NCBI RefSeq assembly: GCF_002838065.1
Contig: NZ_PIZU01000039.1
Coordinates: 1 to 40,957 of the forward strand
Direction: 5' to 3'
Origin: Mycobacterium hubeiense
GTDB taxonomy: Bacteria > Actinomycetota > Actinomycetes > Mycobacteriales > Mycobacteriaceae
DNA length: 40,957 bases
Shown here in pieces: positions 10,024 through 17,206 of this stretch. Position 1 is the stretch's first letter. Each line of letters opens with the position of its first letter. The notes under the pieces are model-generated. The model was not told the origin of the DNA and searched no databases. It worked only from the letters and a program-made list of their open reading frames with translations. A program made the translations under genes and the position numbers.

Positions 10024-10306
10024 CTCTTACTCTCCTGTCAGACCACACTCGTCGCAAAGTCTGTTTGTCAACACGCGTTATTCGGGTCGCCGCAGTCGTC
10101 GGTCGACCGCGCAGAACCCCAAACCCCGAAGATCGTACCGGGGTGCTGCCGTTCACCGCCGGATCACGGGATTGACACCCGTTCACCGGCTTCGGAACAC
10201 ACCCTGATCAGGCCGTTTGTGCTCTCAGCGGCTAACCACTCTTAGTTTTTTCTTAATGTTAGGCGACCGGTTGTCGCGGGCCAAATCACTGTGACGCAGA
10301 TGTGAC
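10024..10306. promoter_or_regulatory. Upstream region of the fadD32-pks13-accD4 operon
   Basis: This 283 bp gap is the longest non-coding stretch among the minus-strand genes. It holds no plausible gene. It contains an AT-rich block near 10240-10260 (just after the upstream gene on the minus strand), a TTGACA hexamer on the minus strand at 10066-10071 without a convincing -10 partner, and two copies of CCGTTCACCG exactly 30 bp apart (10149-10158 and 10179-10188). It most likely carries the operon promoter; the start site cannot be fixed by eye. Confidence 0.55.
10149..10188. repeat. Direct repeat CCGTTCACCG x2, 30 bp period
   Basis: The 10 bp word CCGTTCACCG occurs at 10149-10158 and again at 10179-10188, in the same orientation. 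The 30 bp period is close to three helical turns, so both copies would face the same side of the DNA, as expected of a regulator binding cooperatively. It sits 126-165 bp upstream of the fadD32 start. No regulator is assigned. Confidence 0.45.
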
Positions 10307-11317
10307 TCAGCCGTGCTTTGGGTGCGGAGCGTTTTCGATGACGTTTCGCGCCCAGTCCAGTGTCCACTGAGTCGCTGACTGGCCGTCGAGATTCCAGAAG
10401 TCCGGTGTGGCATACATCGCGTGGATCGGCTGGCCGGCCCCACCGGCCAGTGTCTCCAACGTCTTGGGCAGATTCACGATGGAGAACGCCGATTCCGGTG
10501 CGGCGCAGACCAAGTCGCCCGGCGCGCAGATCTGATAGGTGCGGTTGTTGAGCATTCCGAATCCGCCCGGCCGCGGTCCGGTCATGGTCAGACCGAGCGA
10601 CGACAAGGTCGGCACCTCGTGCAACGTGATCTCGGCACCCTGCCCCGGCGGGTTGGGTGGCAGGTCTTGCCCGGCGCCAGCTTGCCGGCGGCCGTCGGCG
10701 ATCAACGTCACACCAAGCACCAGGTCTTCGTCGACGGGACCACGGCCGTTGCCGATGTCGCTGGCGATGTCGCCGGCGATCACCGCGCCTTGGGAGAACC
10801 CGATCAGCACATAACTGGTCAGCGGGCAGCGGTTGTTCATGTCCGTCATCGCCTTCACCGCGGCACGGGTGCCCTCGGCGCGGCTGTCGTTGTAGGACAT
10901 CTGCCCGTCTGCGGAGAACGGATTGTGGAACTGCGCGGTGTAGGGCACCGTGAACACCTCCACCCGATCGGTGCCGAACTGATCGCGAATCGGATTGGTG
11001 ACATTGAGCAGCAGCGCCGCCGGGAACTGCACCGGGTTGAACGGATCCAGGTGCACCGAGGACTCCCAGGTGCCCGGGATGGAGATCAGCTGCACGTCCG
11101 GGCAGCTGGCGTCCTGGAACTCCGGCCGCGGCTTCTTCGTGGTGGGTGGCACGGCCGTCGGCGGCACCGCGGTCGGCGGGACGGCGGTGGGCGGCGTTTC
11201 GGGCCGACGCATGATCACGATCACGATGGCCACGACCAGCACCACCACGAGGGCCATCGCCCCGGCGGCGATCAGGGCGAGGATGCGACGGCGTTTGCGC
11301 CGGTTGTTGTTGGCCAT
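10307..11317 (-). CDS. culp6: Cutinase-like envelope thioesterase/phospholipase (Culp6, Rv3802c type)
   Basis: The 336-residue product is an alpha/beta hydrolase of the cutinase-like family. It has a short basic N-terminus, one membrane segment at about residues 11-36, and a Pro/Thr linker with three PPTAV units. The catalytic domain begins at the SCPDVQLI stretch; the nucleophile is Ser175 in GFSQGA, the same number I recall for Rv3802c. In M. tuberculosis the homologue is an essential thioesterase/phospholipase of the cell envelope, thought to couple mycolate supply to demand. The gene keeps its place upstream of fadD32, but a DUF732 lipoprotein gene separates it from the MPT51-like gene. 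Its start lies 9 bp after the lipoprotein stop, so the two are probably cotranscribed. Confidence 0.92.
   Translation of the reverse strand: MANNNRRKRRRILALIAAGAMALVVVLVVAIVIVIMRRPETPPTAVPPTAVPPTAVPPTTKKPRPEFQDASCPDVQLISIPGTWESSVHLDPFNPVQFPAALLLNVTNPIRDQFGTDRVEVFTVPYTAQFHNPFSADGQMSYNDSRAEGTRAAVKAMTDMNNRCPLTSYVLIGFSQGAVIAGDIASDIGNGRGPVDEDLVLGVTLIADGRRQAGAGQDLPPNPPGQGAEITLHEVPTLSSLGLTMTGPRPGGFGMLNNRTYQICAPGDLVCAAPESAFSIVNLPKTLETLAGGAGQPIHAMYATPDFWNLDGQSATQWTLDWARNVIENAPHPKHG
11145..11189 (-). repeat. In-frame 15 bp tandem repeat (PPTAV x3) in the culp6 linker
   Basis: Three adjacent 15 bp units encode PPTAV three times, forming the flexible linker between the membrane anchor and the hydrolase domain. 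Copies differ only at a few bases. Such a repeat can change in number without shifting frame. Confidence 0.75.
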
Positions 11318-11326
11318 GTTCTCCTG

Positions 11327-11809
11327 CTAGCAGAGTCGGTCGGTTGCGATGCGAATGTAGTCGGCGGTCGCCGCATCGATCTCCTCCGCCGACGGAGGCA
11401 TCGAGGCGGGGTGCGTGCTGCTGACGTCGTTGCGCACCAGCGGCAGCACATACGCCCACACTTCCTGATCGGTCTGCTTGGCAGCCCGCGCCTGGCACAC
11501 GTACGACCCGATGGACAGCGCCAGCAGATCACTGGACGGCCGGATCCCGGCGCTGCCCAGCGCGTCGAGATAGCCGCGCTGCTGATCGGTGACGGCGATC
11601 CGGCCGGGCTGGCCTGCCGGCGGCGTCCCGATCGCCGGCGGCTGGAGGTTTGCCTGCGCGTTGGCACCGGCCGGTGTGGTTTCCGACGTCGGTAACCCGA
11701 TCGTGGCCATGACGTCGTCGGTGACGTGGCAGCCAGTCAACGGCAGCATCGCTGCGGCCACCAATAAAGAGGTAGCCGAGGACGCATGCCGTCGGACCGT
11801 GTGTTGCAC
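11327..11809 (-). CDS. DUF732-type lipoprotein
   Basis: The product (160 residues from the GTG at 11809) starts with a basic, hydrophobic signal ending in LPLTGC, a lipobox, so it should be a secreted lipoprotein. After a Pro/Ala-rich stretch the C-terminal half (YLDALGSAGI through IRIATDRLC) resembles the small mycobacterial DUF732 domain, with a Cys pair (YVCQA and the C-terminal Cys) that could form a disulfide. Function unknown. The frame stays open to 11929, but that would overlap the MPT51-like gene; the GTG keeps the signal peptide and lies beside GGAGG, though only one base separates them. Wedged between the antigen 85 genes and culp6, it may serve in mycolate handling; this is inference. 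Confidence 0.7.
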   Translation of the reverse strand: MQHTVRRHASSATSLLVAAAMLPLTGCHVTDDVMATIGLPTSETTPAGANAQANLQPPAIGTPPAGQPGRIAVTDQQRGYLDALGSAGIRPSSDLLALSIGSYVCQARAAKQTDQEVWAYVLPLVRNDVSSTHPASMPPSAEEIDAATADYIRIATDRLC

Positions 11810-11865
11810 GCCTCCAAGGTACCGGCTGGCCAAATGTGGCCCGGTACAGCCGATTCGCGCGCGGA

Positions 11866-12783
11866 CTACTTGATCGTGGCGACCAGCTCGCCCGACATGG
11901 CGGCCAGCTGCGGCCCCCACGTCGACCAATCGTGGTTACCACTGGGCGGGAAGTCGAAGTGGCCGTTGCGACCGCCGACGGAGCGATAGTGCTGGTAGTA
12001 GGCCCGGTTGCTGCCCTGGGCCTGATCGCAATAGCCGATCATCGCGGCCGGGTCGCTACACGTCGTGGTCGCCGGGCTGAACACCCAGATGCGGGTGTTG
12101 TTGTTGGCGATCAGCTGCACGTGCACGTCCGGGTCATGCCATTTCCACCGGCCCAACTGTGCTGCACCCCACATCGCGTGGGTGTTCACGCCGCCATATT
12201 GCGCCAGCCCGGCGGTGATCGCGCCGTTCATCACGGTGTGCGACGGGGTCAGAAACCCCGACAGGGATCCGGCGTAGCGGTACCGGTCGGGGTGGAAGGT
12301 CGCGATTGTCATGGCGCCGGTGCCGCCCTGCGCGGCGCCGACGATGCCGTGGCCGCCCGGCGCCAGGCCCTTGTTGGCGGCCAGCCAGTCGGGCAGCTCG
12401 GTGGCCAGGAACGTCTCCCACTGCTTGCTGCCGTCGGCCTCCCAATTGGTGTAGAGACTCCACGCACCGCCGGCCGGTGCGGCCACTGAGATGCCGGTGC
12501 CGGCGAGAGTGTTCATCGCGTTGCCTGCGGTCACCCAGTTGCTGACATCGGGCGCGGCGTTGAAGGCGTCGAGCAGCACGACCATGTGCGGGCCGCCGCC
12601 TTGGAAGGCAACCGGGATGTCGCGTCCCATCGCCGCCGAGGGCACCATGAGGTATTCGACGTCGGCCTTGGCTACCGGCGCCGTGGCCGTCCACAGACCA
12701 GCCGCCAGCACCACCGTCAAGATCGCCCGTACCAACCCATGCCTCGCCCGCGTCCCTTCGCTCCTGCCCACCGGACGCCTCAT
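11866..12783 (-). CDS. fbpD: MPT51-like antigen 85 paralogue lacking the catalytic serine
   Basis: This 305-residue exported protein has the antigen 85 alpha/beta-hydrolase fold. A signal peptide ends at about residue 40 (APVAKA), followed by EYLMVPSAAMGRDI, shared with the paralogues next door. Where active antigen 85 enzymes have GLSMxG, this protein has GAAQGG (Ala151), so the nucleophile is missing. That is the hallmark of MPT51/FbpD, which is considered non-catalytic and probably binds fibronectin or glycan. The C-terminal HDWSTWGPQL still resembles the catalytic His region. I chose the ATG at 12783 because AGGAGGGG lies just upstream; an in-frame start 54 bp earlier lacks this. It occupies the Rv3803c position. 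Confidence 0.9.
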   Translation of the reverse strand: MRRPVGRSEGTRARHGLVRAILTVVLAAGLWTATAPVAKADVEYLMVPSAAMGRDIPVAFQGGGPHMVVLLDAFNAAPDVSNWVTAGNAMNTLAGTGISVAAPAGGAWSLYTNWEADGSKQWETFLATELPDWLAANKGLAPGGHGIVGAAQGGTGAMTIATFHPDRYRYAGSLSGFLTPSHTVMNGAITAGLAQYGGVNTHAMWGAAQLGRWKWHDPDVHVQLIANNNTRIWVFSPATTTCSDPAAMIGYCDQAQGSNRAYYQHYRSVGGRNGHFDFPPSGNHDWSTWGPQLAAMSGELVATIK

Positions 12784-12855
12784 GCTTCCCCTCCTGCCTC
12801 GACCCGCGTTGTAGTGAACCACATCAGCGCGTGGCACCGCGCCGGAAATGGCTGA

Positions 12856-12885
12856 CGGCGGCGACCCCCGAGAGGATCGCCGCCG
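12856..12885 (-). terminator. Hairpin between two antigen 85 genes
   Basis: The arms CGGCGGCGA and TCGCCGCCG form a 9 bp GC-rich stem with a 12-base loop, 24 bp after the stop of the upstream antigen 85 gene on the minus strand. There is no U tract, so it could be a partial terminator or a processing/stability element that lowers expression of the MPT51-like gene. Confidence 0.4.
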
Positions 12886-12908
12886 CCGGCACTAGTTGAT
12901 TCGAGCGA

Positions 12909-13895
12909 TTACGCAGCGCCCGCAGCGCCAACCACGCGCTGGATGTCCGGAATCATCTGCTGCAACTGCTGACCCCAGTAGGCCCAGGCGTGCGTGCCGT
13001 TGGACGGGAAGTTGAACACCCCGTTGGTACCGCCCGCGGCGATGTACTTGTCCTTGAAGGCCTTGTTGGTCCGCAACGTGAACCCCTCCAGGAACTTCGC
13101 CGGCACGTCGCCGCCACCCAACTCGCTGGGCTTACCGTCACCGCAGTAGATCCAGATGCGGGTGTTGTTGGCCACCAGCGTGTCGATGTTGACCATCGGG
13201 TCGTGGCGCTTCCACGCCGGGTCGCTCGACGGGCCCCACATGTCCTCGGACTTGAAGCCGCCTGCGTCACCCATGGCCAGCCCGACCAGCATCGGCCACC
13301 AGCCCTCGGACAGGTTCAAAAAGCCCGACAGGCTCGACGCGTAGATGAACTGCTGCGGGTGGTGGATCGCCAGCGTCAGCGCGGCCGAACCGGCCATCGA
13401 CAGGCCGACCACGGCGCTGCCGGTCGGCTTGACGCCCTTGTTGGCCTGCAGCCAGGCGGGCAGCTCCTGGGTCAGGAACGTCTCCCACATGTAGGTGGTG
13501 ACACCGGCCTTGTTGCGGGCCGGCTTCTGCCAGTCGGCGTAGAAGCTGGACTGACCACCGACGGGCATGACGACCGACAGGCCCTTGCCCTCAAAGTATT
13601 CGAACGTCGGCAACTCGATGTCCCAGCCGCTGGCGTCGTCGCGGGCACGCAGACCGTCGAGCAGATACACGGCCGGCGCGCCTTCGCCGCCGCTCATGAA
13701 CTGCACGCGGATGTCGCGCCCCATCGCCGCCGAGGGAACGTCGAGATACTCGACCGGCATACCCGGTTTCGACCAAGCCCCCGCAGTCGCCGAGCCGCCA
13801 GCGAAGCCGATCAGGCCGGGCAACAGGGCCGCAACCATGGCCGCGACCAGCAGCCGGCGCGACCAGACGCCGCGCATCTTCCCAACGAACTTCAT
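12909..13895 (-). CDS. Antigen 85 mycolyltransferase (second copy)
   Basis: A 328-residue secreted mycolyltransferase. Antigen 85 enzymes move mycolate from trehalose monomycolate to another trehalose monomycolate or to arabinogalactan, outside the membrane. A signal peptide ends near residue 40 (ATAGA), then WSKPGMPVEYLDVPS. The nucleophile is Ser166 in GLSMAG; the Glu (FLEGFTLRTN) and His (HAWAYWGQQL) of the triad are also present. The ATG at 13895 is preceded by AGAGG at a good distance; an upstream in-frame ATG has no ribosome site. M. tuberculosis has only one active antigen 85 gene here, so this is the extra copy, comparable to the two adjacent copies I recall in M. smegmatis. Which copy deserves the name fbpA or fbpC cannot be settled by eye. 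Confidence 0.93.
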   Translation of the reverse strand: MKFVGKMRGVWSRRLLVAAMVAALLPGLIGFAGGSATAGAWSKPGMPVEYLDVPSAAMGRDIRVQFMSGGEGAPAVYLLDGLRARDDASGWDIELPTFEYFEGKGLSVVMPVGGQSSFYADWQKPARNKAGVTTYMWETFLTQELPAWLQANKGVKPTGSAVVGLSMAGSAALTLAIHHPQQFIYASSLSGFLNLSEGWWPMLVGLAMGDAGGFKSEDMWGPSSDPAWKRHDPMVNIDTLVANNTRIWIYCGDGKPSELGGGDVPAKFLEGFTLRTNKAFKDKYIAAGGTNGVFNFPSNGTHAWAYWGQQLQQMIPDIQRVVGAAGAA

Positions 13896-13923
13896 AGAAC
13901 CTCTATCCCATCTGTCGTATGCC

Positions 13924-13951
13924 GCACGGCAGTCCTCTCGGGCTGCCGTGC
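13924..13951 (-). terminator. Hairpin between the two active antigen 85 genes
   Basis: Perfect 9 bp arms GCACGGCAG and CTGCCGTGC enclose a 10-base loop in the 120 bp gap between the two enzyme genes, 64 bp after the upstream stop. There is no U tract. It is 29 bp upstream of the next start codon, so it may act as a partial terminator or a 5' leader structure. Confidence 0.4.
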
Positions 13952-14015
13952 CGGTGTAGTCAACCACACTTGCGTGTGATCTTTCATTTCCAAGTGCGTC
14001 CTCCCTGGTCGCCGC

Positions 14016-14993
14016 TCAGCCGTTGAGTGTTGCGATCAGGTCCGGTTTGAGGGCCTGTAGCTGCAGGCCCCAGTACGGCCAGGAGTGGTTGCCCGCCGGT
14101 GGGAAATGGAAGGTCGCGTTCTTCCCGCCGGCCTTGAGGTAGGCCTCCTGGAAGTCCTTGTTGCCGTCGTAGGCGATCTTCTCCAGCGCGTCGGCGCTGA
14201 ACTGCAGATTCGGGTCGGCGCCCTGGTCGATGGAGGTGGTGCCGCCGGGCGCGCAGTAGATCCACAGCCGCGTGTTGTTGGCGGCGATGCGCGACGCCTG
14301 CTTGACCGGGTCGTTGCGCTTCCATGCGCCGTCCCACGGCGGGCCCCACATGTTGTCGACGTTGTAGCCGCCCGCGTCGAGCATCGACACCCGGATCGCC
14401 TGCTGCATGAACAGCGCCGACGGATTCATATAGCCGCCCGACAGCGACGCCGCGTAGATGAACTGCGCCGGGTGGTAGGCCGACAGGATCAGCGCCGAGC
14501 TGCCCGACATGGACAGCCCCACAACGCCGTTGCCGGTCATCGAGATCTGCTTGTGCTCGGCCAGATATTGCGGCAGCTCACTGGTCAGGAAGGTTTCCCA
14601 CTTGTACGTGTAGGTCTGGTTGTTGAAGCTCGACGGTGCATACCAGTCGGTGTAGAAGCTGGATTGGCCGCCGACGGGCATGACCACCGAGATCCCCGAC
14701 TCGTGGAACCACTCGAACGCCGGGGTATTGATGTCCCAGCCGTTGAAGTCGTCCTGGGCGCGCTGCCCGTCGAGCAGGTACACCGCTTTCGGCCCGCCCG
14801 GTTGGAACTGCACCCGGATGTCGCGGCCCATCGACGTCGAGTACACGTCGAGGTACTCCACCGGCAGACCCGGCCGCGAAAACGCCTGCGCGGTGGGGAT
14901 CGCCGAACCGCCCGCCACCGTCACCAACGCCGGAAGCATCAACGCCGCGCCGACCATGCTGATCGCACGACGCATCCACACGCTTTTACCCAT
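14016..14993 (-). CDS. fbpA: Antigen 85 mycolyltransferase (fbpA position)
   Basis: A 325-residue secreted mycolyltransferase. The signal peptide ends in PTAQA at residue 37, so the mature protein begins FSRPGLPVEYL, the classic antigen 85 N-terminus. Ser161 in GLSMSG becomes mature Ser124, the known catalytic number. The acidic residue (DALEKIAYDG) and the His in NHSWPYWGLQL complete the triad. It lies next to aftB, as Rv3804c (fbpA) does in M. tuberculosis, hence the symbol; the proteins in this cluster are close enough that orthology to fbpA versus fbpC needs a tree. Another in-frame ATG six codons in is also possible. GGAG lies further upstream than ideal. Confidence 0.92.
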   Translation of the reverse strand: MGKSVWMRRAISMVGAALMLPALVTVAGGSAIPTAQAFSRPGLPVEYLDVYSTSMGRDIRVQFQPGGPKAVYLLDGQRAQDDFNGWDINTPAFEWFHESGISVVMPVGGQSSFYTDWYAPSSFNNQTYTYKWETFLTSELPQYLAEHKQISMTGNGVVGLSMSGSSALILSAYHPAQFIYAASLSGGYMNPSALFMQQAIRVSMLDAGGYNVDNMWGPPWDGAWKRNDPVKQASRIAANNTRLWIYCAPGGTTSIDQGADPNLQFSADALEKIAYDGNKDFQEAYLKAGGKNATFHFPPAGNHSWPYWGLQLQALKPDLIATLNG

Positions 14994-15030
14994 CCGTTGC
15001 TTTAACTCCGTTCACGTGTCCAGGCTCGCG

Positions 15031-15040
15031 GTGTCGACAC
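15031..15040. promoter_or_regulatory. Palindrome GTGTCGACAC upstream of fbpA
   Basis: A perfect 10 bp palindrome lies in the 91 bp gap between aftB and the antigen 85 gene, 38 bp before its start. It could be a regulator site. It is short, and GC-rich genomes produce such words by chance, so confidence is low. Confidence 0.3.
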
Positions 15041-15055
15041 ACCTGACTTGGGTAT

Positions 15056-15076
15056 CGCCACAAGATCTCTGTGGCG
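15056..15076 (-). terminator. Small hairpin downstream of aftB
   Basis: CGCCACA and TGTGGCG form a perfect 7 bp stem with a 7-base loop, starting 9 bp after the aftB stop. There is no U tract. It is placed where a weak terminator would separate aftB from the antigen 85 genes. Confidence 0.4.
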
Positions 15077-15084
15077 TTACCGAG

Positions 15085-17202
15085 CTATGGGCCGGAGGCC
15101 GGCAAGCCAGTGTAAGGGGCGCCCCTGGACGGAGGAACTTCCAGTCCGCAGCGGATCAGTTCGTACAGCGGCACCCGATCGATCCGGTACTGCGTGAACT
15201 CATACGCGTGCACCAGGTTTGACAGGAACCGCCGCGGGGTCAGCTCCCCGCGCACCGAGTTGAGCATGGCGTCGGTGGCCGGACACTTCAGCGCGGCCTG
15301 CGCCTGGGCGACCCAGTCTTCGTCGAGGTAGGCCGGGATGTACGGGCGCGTCTTGAGGAACGGGCCGTCGGCCACCGCCCAGTCCGGGAACAGATTCTTG
15401 TCGTGGCCGATGCGCCCGTCCTCCAGCCGCTCGGTGTGCGCGGCCAGCGGATTGATCAGACCGATCTGATCGACCACCCGCACATCCAGGCCCACGTTCA
15501 TACCCAGCATGCCCATATTTGTGAAAAACACTGTGTGCGGGCGATTCTCGCGTTCTTCGGGCGGCGCGTCCGGAGGTGGCGGAATCGCGGGCACCACATC
15601 CCACTGGTCGTAATTGCCCGACGGCAGCAGCAGTGCGCCCTCAGGCGTGTTGTTCAGCGCGACGAGCACCGCGCGCATCCGCGGATAGTCCAGGTAGTCG
15701 GCGGCGGTCAGCGGATGCGGATGTCCGGTGGCCTGGGCGTAGAACCGGCGTTCGTCGACGATGCCGGAGTAGGTGACGCGGGTGGCGTCGTAACCCATCC
15801 CTGGCGAATTCGCCGCCCACAGTGACCATCCCACCAGCGCCAGCCACAGCGCGCTGGTGGCGCCGGCGAGCAGATAGCCGGTTTCGCGGGTGAACCTCGT
15901 CCCGTCGGGAAACACCACCGGAATCACCGCAATCGGCGCCAGCAGGCAGAACACCGGTGTGAGCAGCACCCTGCCGTGCATGAAATCGCCGCCTTGACGA
16001 ATCCAGTAGAGCGCCTGCAGCAGCCCGCTCACCAGAATGAAAACCACCACCGCGGGCGGACTTTGCATGGTGCGCGCCAGCCAGCCGTAGCCCTGCGGCG
16101 CGGTGCGGCGGATCCACCACGGCCGGGTGCGGGTCAGCAGCAGCACCGCGCCGAGCGCGGCCAACAACACGGCCGGCACCCACAGCAGATACGGCGCGTT
16201 GAAGTTGGCCAGATAGACGAAGCCCTGCGTCCATTTGGATCCCGACGCATCCTTCGCCAGCGCGGTATTGGGAAACAGCAAGCCGTAGTAACCCATTCGG
16301 AAGATCTGGTAGCCGACTGGAAGCAGTCCGCCCGCGACGATGATCAGCACCCGCCGCCGCCAGCCTCGGGCCGCGATCAGCATCATGATCAGCGCCAGCC
16401 CGCCGATCAATGCCAGCTCGGGGCGCACCAGCACGCTCAGTCCGGCCACGAATGCCAGTGCGGCGTCGAAGAACCGGCCGACGACGTTGGTGGGGGCCGC
16501 TTCGGCAACGGCCGGCCGGCCGGCGGATGGCGCACCGCGTCGGGCCAGCGCGAGTCCCGCCGCCTGTGCGGGTTGCCGCGGATATGCACGCAACGCCTGC
16601 GACCAGCAGACCATCATCCACCACAACAGGCCCAAATACGCGAGCACCAAACCGTTTTCGAGCCCCGAGGTGACGAAGTCGCGGGCTGGCGGGATCGCGA
16701 TGTAGACCAGCGCTCCCGCAGGCAACAGCAGCGCCCGCCGGCCCTGCAGGCTGGGCGCATATAACCGGCCGGCGCCCAACATGACAAACACCATCCCGAG
16801 CAGGCTGAGCCCGAGGGCAAGCACCAGCGCCACATACTCCAGGCGCACCGGGCCGCCGACGAGTCCGCCGAGGTAGATCAGATAGGTCCACAGCGTGGAC
16901 GTGTTGGCCTCGACCCGTTCACCGGCGTTGAAGACCGGGCCGTTGCCCGCCAACAGATTTCGGACGGTGCGCAGCACGATCAGTCCGTCGTCGGCGATCC
17001 ACCGCCGCTGCCACGCCCCCCAACCGAACAGCAGCGTGACCACCAGCACGCTCACCCAGAGGCTGACCCGCACGGTGACGTCGTAGGGGAACGCGGGCCA
17101 TCGGGCCAGCCGGGCTCCCATGTCGCCGGCCCAGCGGCTCCAGGCTCCCATGTCGCCGGCCCCGCGGCTCCAGGCTCCCAGGTTGCCGGCCGACGGCCTC
17201 AC
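15085..17202 (-). CDS. aftB: Terminal beta-(1->2) arabinofuranosyltransferase AftB
   Basis: A polytopic GT-C glycosyltransferase of about 705 residues. AftB adds the terminal beta-1,2-linked arabinofuranose from decaprenyl-phosphoryl-arabinose to arabinan; these ends then receive mycolates. The hallmark WIADDGLIVLRTVRNLLAGN, with an acidic pair in the first extracytoplasmic loop, follows the first membrane helix. About ten helices and a soluble C-terminal domain follow. The start is uncertain. The M. tuberculosis protein begins near VRVSLW, matching a GTG at 17073. Here the frame stays open upstream with coding-like codon use through a 30 bp repeat. I chose GTG 17202, just past the ubiA stop; 17229, 17151, 17121 and 17073 are alternatives, none with a strong ribosome site. 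Confidence 0.9.
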   Translation of the reverse strand: MRPSAGNLGAWSRGAGDMGAWSRWAGDMGARLARWPAFPYDVTVRVSLWVSVLVVTLLFGWGAWQRRWIADDGLIVLRTVRNLLAGNGPVFNAGERVEANTSTLWTYLIYLGGLVGGPVRLEYVALVLALGLSLLGMVFVMLGAGRLYAPSLQGRRALLLPAGALVYIAIPPARDFVTSGLENGLVLAYLGLLWWMMVCWSQALRAYPRQPAQAAGLALARRGAPSAGRPAVAEAAPTNVVGRFFDAALAFVAGLSVLVRPELALIGGLALIMMLIAARGWRRRVLIIVAGGLLPVGYQIFRMGYYGLLFPNTALAKDASGSKWTQGFVYLANFNAPYLLWVPAVLLAALGAVLLLTRTRPWWIRRTAPQGYGWLARTMQSPPAVVVFILVSGLLQALYWIRQGGDFMHGRVLLTPVFCLLAPIAVIPVVFPDGTRFTRETGYLLAGATSALWLALVGWSLWAANSPGMGYDATRVTYSGIVDERRFYAQATGHPHPLTAADYLDYPRMRAVLVALNNTPEGALLLPSGNYDQWDVVPAIPPPPDAPPEERENRPHTVFFTNMGMLGMNVGLDVRVVDQIGLINPLAAHTERLEDGRIGHDKNLFPDWAVADGPFLKTRPYIPAYLDEDWVAQAQAALKCPATDAMLNSVRGELTPRRFLSNLVHAYEFTQYRIDRVPLYELIRCGLEVPPSRGAPYTGLPASGP
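17113..17191 (-). repeat. 30 bp tandem repeat (2.6 copies) at the aftB N-terminus
   Basis: Units at 17113-17142 and 17143-17172 are identical except for one or two bases; a third, partial and diverged unit follows to 17191. Read with aftB, each unit encodes GAWSR(W/G)AGDM-like residues. It lies between the ubiA stop and the conserved part of aftB, so it is either an extended cytoplasmic N-terminus or a repeated 5' leader. Confidence 0.85.
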
Positions 17203-17206
17203 CGCG

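Noticed and set aside
7537..10245. 902-codon plus-strand frame opposite fadD32 and the pks13 start
   Set aside because: Mirror of codon bias in fadD32; no domain, no good start, and it also crosses the operon's control region.
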